Of a DNA stretch of 11,582 nt, positions 8,364 to 11,582 are shown piece by piece (position 1 is the first letter of the stretch; each line of letters begins with the position of its first letter). The DNA is taken from assembly GCA_015501595.1 (NCBI GenBank), contig JADNRX010001293.1, positions 1-11,582 on the forward strand, written 5' to 3'. The notes beneath the pieces are model-generated. The model saw only the letters and a program-made list of their open reading frames with translations, made no database searches and was not told the DNA's origin. The stretch comes from Hymenopellis radicata (lineage: Eukaryota > Basidiomycota > Agaricomycetes > Agaricales > Physalacriaceae). The position numbers and the translations under genes are program-made.

Positions 8364-9233
8364 GTAAGTTCCATTCGCCTTGGACTCGTCACTTTCGCTA
8401 GAGTCTAACCCATGTCAAGTTTAGATTCGACATTTCTCAGTATATATTGTGTTCGCTGTCCTGTGCTCAGGGCGACGAACTAAGAACAAGCGAGATTGTG
8501 TGGCGGCGCGTATTGCGCCCGAATATTGGAAAGATTTCGTCAGTGCGACGGTCGCGCATCACGGAGTTCGATTACCCGCATCTATTTAAGTTTCTTCCAG
8601 AGCCTGTGATACTTGAAAGTGGAATAAAAGGCGATGGGATTTCAACCGAATCCATCATCACCCATTCCCTTCTCTCCTTCTCTCACAGTTTGTTCTCTAT
8701 TCGCTATATCTGACCATCCTCTCATGCTCTTCTATCCTGTAGACAGCTGGATCGTTGCCGCCGCCGTCCTCATTATCATGTTCCCGACGCGTAACCGTTT
8801 AAAACGTGACGGGCACGGGAATCGTGACAGGTCAGTTTCCTTCTTCCCACCATCATCGTTGATTCTTATTGCCTCTCTCAGTGCCGTTCTACTTGCCTCT
8901 ATGCCCTCTTGTACGTTATCTTGTTTGCTGTCCTCCTCAACTAGACCACTGACAAACTTTTAAAGACTTCCATTTCGTCGGGCAGTATCCGCCGCCGACT
9001 TGGACGGGCCGCAGTGTCCTACACCGACTATTCTTCTCTCCTTTCGACGAGAACGTCTCTGGACGCCCCGCCTGGTACGTCGTCGCTCTTCTTCCCACCC
9101 ATCATGTGTTCTTACCTCCCGCTCAGACTTGGACGCCTTGATTTTGGTAGCACGGCTCCTTTCTCATCGTGCCCTCTGGTATGTCGTTGTCTTGAATACT
9201 CTCCTGTGTAGTGCCGCTAATAATCTCTTATAG
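8364..9233 (+). pseudogene. Decayed intron-rich gene segment, unrecognised product
   Basis: Six segments look like short fungal introns on the + strand: 8364-8419 (or to 8424; GTAAGT, branch CTAAC), 8689-8742, 8831-8881, 8911-8965, 9075-9126 and 9179-9233 (GTATGT, branch CTAAT). All are 51-61 nt. Splicing 8743-8830, 8882-8910 and 8966-9074 gives a single open frame of about 75 codons through two introns, but the next join (9074 to 9127) creates TGA. Exons starting near 8998 and 9126 share the word GACTTGGACG, which resembles the Asp-Leu-Asp block of the 425-bp module upstream. No domain or start codon was found, so the call is a relic, with a live gene carrying sequencing indels as the alternative. 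Confidence 0.35.
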
Positions 9234-10385
9234 TGTTAGTTCGCCGACGTTGTGGTCCGCCGTCTCTTGACGGCGTCGAATTACGGACTGCCTTGATACG
9301 TTGATGGAGTTTCCGACGCAGCGTAGGGCGTTGTCTTCGTGACGCGTCCTTTTCCCATTTGACTTCGCGTCGGTGGGAACAAGAGCCTGGCACTCGGGAC
9401 TTTCTATCCGGGCGACTTTTCCTCGCCAGGTTCATGTTGGCTTTGGAGGACGAGTAAGACTACAGGTCAGTAACATCATCACGTTCTTCTATCTAGTACT
9501 TATCAAGTCTTGCTAGTGGGCCCTCGTTACTGTCTTGTTCCCTTCCGTACGACGGCGTTCTGCATTACTCACTCGGCAACTCATTCCCTGGCACCAGCGA
9601 GGGCCTCGGCGACTTGAAAGGATCACTTGGCTATCTGCCGGTTGAACGACTGTCTCAGTGACGGCAATGACAAGACTCGATACGGCTGTCAACAACCTAC
9701 GACACCGCGTTCAAAACCCAATGTCCCAAAAGCGTGGAATCGAACCGTTCTTATCTTCAACGCGCCTATCATCTACCTCCGCGTCCGTGAGTCTTCAACA
9801 GCTTTTGTTCTGAATATCTCTTAGTGACTGTATCCTGATCTAGAGTTTGGTGTTGTTCGCTCTACAAGGGCACCAGCGTCGCCGCTGTGGGGACTAAGTA
9901 AGTGTTCTCTTTTCTTGATGGTACATAATCTCACGTTCGTCACTTAGTTCAGGCCCATCGCCCGTCATTTGGCTTGAAGACGATATTGTCATTCGATTCA
10001 TGAGCGCGTGGATGCCAGGGATAGACAGCAAGTTCGGGGTTTGGACTTGACACGGATGGGTCCCGGGTTATGGATATACATGTCACCTCTCAGCCGGGCG
10101 GGTTGTCTGTCCTACTTCTCAAGGGTAAGATTTTGTCATGCTGTTGTTTTAGGGATGCTCTGTGTACACGTCGAGGTATGTTGTCCCTCGTTGCTTGACT
10201 GACTGACTGACTGGGTCATCATAGTAGGGCCTCGCCCGACAGAACTTGTCGATACGCGCCGTCTGCACGGTGTAGCCTAGATATTCTCGATTACTTTACT
10301 GACTTGCATGCTTGTAGCATACCAATGGGTACGTTGTTGCCTTCTGTTCCCCGCCAACCTCTACTAACAATAGCCTTGTTTATAG
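9234..10385 (+). other. Further intron-like segments, no coherent reading frame
   Basis: Candidate introns are 9898-9947 (GTAAGT..TTAG), 10176-10227 (GTATGT..TAG) and 10329-10385 (GTACGT, branch CTAAC at 10364-10368, TATAG). The exonic text between them has stops in all frames or only short runs; about 33 codons are open after 9947 (reading PSPVIWLEDDIVIRFMSAWM) before TGA. The density of well-formed donor, branch and acceptor signals suggests a decayed gene on the + strand rather than random intergenic DNA, but no product could be named. Confidence 0.3.
10197..10212. repeat. GACT tetranucleotide microsatellite
   Basis: Four perfect GACT units run from 10197 to 10212. They lie inside the intron-like segment 10176-10227, where they also supply CTGAC-type branch-site words. 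Confidence 0.7.
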
Positions 10386-10533
10386 GAATGTTATCGCAGA
10401 CCTTGTTCGCCCAGTGTGACTTGAAGACTGTGTGATCCCCACCGGAAACAACCCTCAAGACAAGGCCGCCGCCTCAACCACGCAAAGGAGCTGCCCGAGA
10501 CGCCGCGCGCGCTAATGGGTTGTAAGATATGCG

Positions 10534-10570
10534 CCCCCGAGGAGATGGTTGAAGATGTGCGCCTCGGGGG
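10534..10570. repeat. Perfect 9-bp GC-rich inverted repeat
   Basis: CCCCCGAGG (10534-10542) and CCTCGGGGG (10562-10570) are exact reverse complements with a 19-nt spacer. C/G-rich inverted repeats of this kind resemble targets of fungal zinc-cluster regulators in general form, but no named site is matched. Confidence 0.55.
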
Positions 10571-10851
10571 GAGAGACGGTTCAAGAAGACGTGTGCTTGT
10601 GGGACAGATACGCGATGTACTTCGCACGGTGTCTTCAACTTGAGAGGATCTGCCGGTGAACATTAAATGGGCTCCGGGATGACTGATTTCTACTAGACGA
10701 CGACGCGCGCCTGATGTTAATCTCCAACTTGAAACTTTGCCAGGCTCAAGCCGACCGTACACCCAGTTCATTTTGGATGAATGGATGTCTTGTCTTGGAG
10801 GAATGAGTCTCGACCCAGCGAGAGGATCTACACGGACATAATGTCGACCGA

Positions 10852-10898
10852 AACCTCGCGTAGTTTACGGGTTGGCGAAGATTTGCGGAGGCGAGGTT
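10852..10898. promoter_or_regulatory. 8-bp inverted repeat upstream of the SDR start
   Basis: AACCTCGC (10852-10859) and GCGAGGTT (10891-10898) are exact reverse complements with a 31-nt spacer, about 70-115 bp upstream of the ATG at 10969. Position and symmetry make it a candidate transcription factor site; this is inference only. Confidence 0.3.
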
Positions 10899-10968
10899 GG
10901 CGTGACCGTCCCCTTTACTTCGCATAGTACATCCTATCGACGCTGCATTCTCCCCCGACTACTCTACG

Positions 10969-11582
10969 ATGGGCAACAACTACTTCCCTGTTGATTTGTT
11001 TAACGTTAATGGCTTGGTAGCAGTCATTACTGGGGTGGTACTGGTACGTTTCTTCATGAATCAAGCGAACACGACATTTAATGTTCTTTCAGGTATTGGA
11101 CTCCAGATGGCGAAGGCGCTTGAACACAACGGCGCCACTGTTTATATCGTTGGACGAAGACTCAACATTATTGAAGAAGCCGCACGTTTGCACAATGTAC
11201 GTCCACGAAGCTTACTTGCTACGCGCTATCGCTAACATCCTTTCAGAAATTCAACAACATTATCCCCGTGCAAGGCGACATCACAGACCGGGAGAGCCTG
11301 CTTTCGATTGTTGAAGTAATCAAAGCGCGTCACGGATACATCGACTTGTTGGTCAACAACGCGGGAGTGGCCAAGAACCTGTACTCTCACCCGCTTCCAG
11401 GACCCAACGACAGTCACATGGAACGCCCCCCTTCCCCCTCCGACTCGCCCATCGCTGGGCCATCCACGCCCTGCATAAAGTCCTTCCAATCAGCCTTGTG
11501 GAACACGGGCTCCCCAGAAGACTTTGCCCAAGTCTTCGCCACCAACGTCACGCGCCGTATTACACCACCGTCGCGTTTCTCG
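10969..11582 (+). CDS. Short-chain dehydrogenase/reductase, N-terminal half (partial at right edge, frameshifted)
   Basis: Exons are 10969-11043, 11093-11196 and 11247 to the window edge; introns are 49 and 50 nt (GTACGT donors, GCTAAC branch at 11231-11236, CAG acceptors). The product starts MGNNYFPVDLFNVNGLVAVITG, then the Rossmann nucleotide-binding turn, IGLQMAKALEHNGATVYIVGRR, a cofactor-side GDITD segment, and IDLLVNNAGVAKNL with the classical NNAG motif. A low-complexity Pro/Ser loop and a SPEDFAQVFATNV helix follow. ATG 10969 is chosen because it opens the conserved N-terminus. Two net 1-nt losses break the frame. One is in the G run at 11032-11035, inside the glycine motif (GGGGTGG where one more G would give TGGGTGIG); exon 1 is 75 nt where 76 is needed. 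The other lies at about 11550-11560, before YYTTVAFL. Taken literally the protein is inactive. Family: the same fungal SDR type as the gene at the left edge. Confidence 0.87.

Larger units (their letters stand above)
10386..10968. other. Upstream region of the SDR gene
   Basis: No gene was supported. Two perfect inverted repeats (10534-10570 and 10852-10898) lie here. A pyrimidine-rich patch (about 10946-10966, including TTCTCCCCC and ACTACTCTACG) directly precedes the SDR ATG, as is common at fungal transcription start regions. No convincing TATA box was noted at a typical distance. Confidence 0.45.

Noticed and set aside
10125..10152. Intron GTAAGA..TTTTAG
   Set aside because: Only 28 nt, too short for a fungal spliceosomal intron, and no branch site fits.
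11232..11489. 85-codon minus-strand frame
   Set aside because: Antisense shadow of SDR exon 3, which has clear family motifs on the plus strand.
1..11582. CRISPR arrays, telomeric TTAGGG arrays, rRNA, bacterial operons, phage genes
   Set aside because: None of the characteristic repeats or conserved motifs were found on either strand; the short spliceosomal introns argue for fungal nuclear-type DNA.

Overview
The window reads as nuclear DNA of a filamentous fungus, most likely a basidiomycete (Agaricomycetes-type). The two recognisable genes are cut by several very short spliceosomal introns (48-59 nt) with GT..AG ends and, in places, CTAAC-like branch sites. Their best family matches, from memory, are fungal: a short-chain dehydrogenase/reductase (SDR) and a dienelactone hydrolase (DLH). 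There are no bacterial operons, ribosome binding sites or phage genes.

Layout. 1-467: the C-terminal half of an SDR, + strand. 468-1232: no gene, with a few small hairpins. 1233-2156: a DLH gene on the - strand with five precise introns, missing its first exon(s) and carrying a 1-nt frameshift near its C-terminus. 2353-2435: a GTCTTCG minisatellite just upstream of the DLH break. 2436-5180: non-coding, with a palindromic GGCTTA/TAAGCC cluster at 3079-3141. 5183-7000: diverged repeats that each carry an intron: a 266-bp-offset pair with 52-nt introns, then a roughly 425-bp tandem module with 49-nt introns. Part of the latter reads as a possible three-exon gene (6068-6849). 6850-8360: nothing recognised. 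8364-10385: a second stretch dense in intron-like sequences with only short, broken open frames. 10386-10968: non-coding, with two strong inverted repeats upstream of an SDR start. 10969-11582: the N-terminal half of an SDR, + strand, with two introns.

The main observation is that the SDR half at the right edge and the SDR half at the left edge are complementary parts of one protein. The last base is codon position 1 and the first two bases are positions 2-3 of the same codon. Joined last base to first base, the frame runs on through ...AFL-D-LLHQGN... with no missing or repeated residues. The simplest reading is that this 11,582-bp sequence is a circle (extrachromosomal circular DNA or a circularised contig) or exactly one unit of a tandem array, cut inside the SDR gene.

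Both recognisable genes carry net 1-nt losses that break the frame while the flanking codons and introns remain clean. They are either recently inactivated copies or suffer from consensus indel errors. The SDR and DLH are convergent (facing 3' ends) and no joint pathway is evident from the sequence. Most of the remaining ~9 kb could not be assigned a function.
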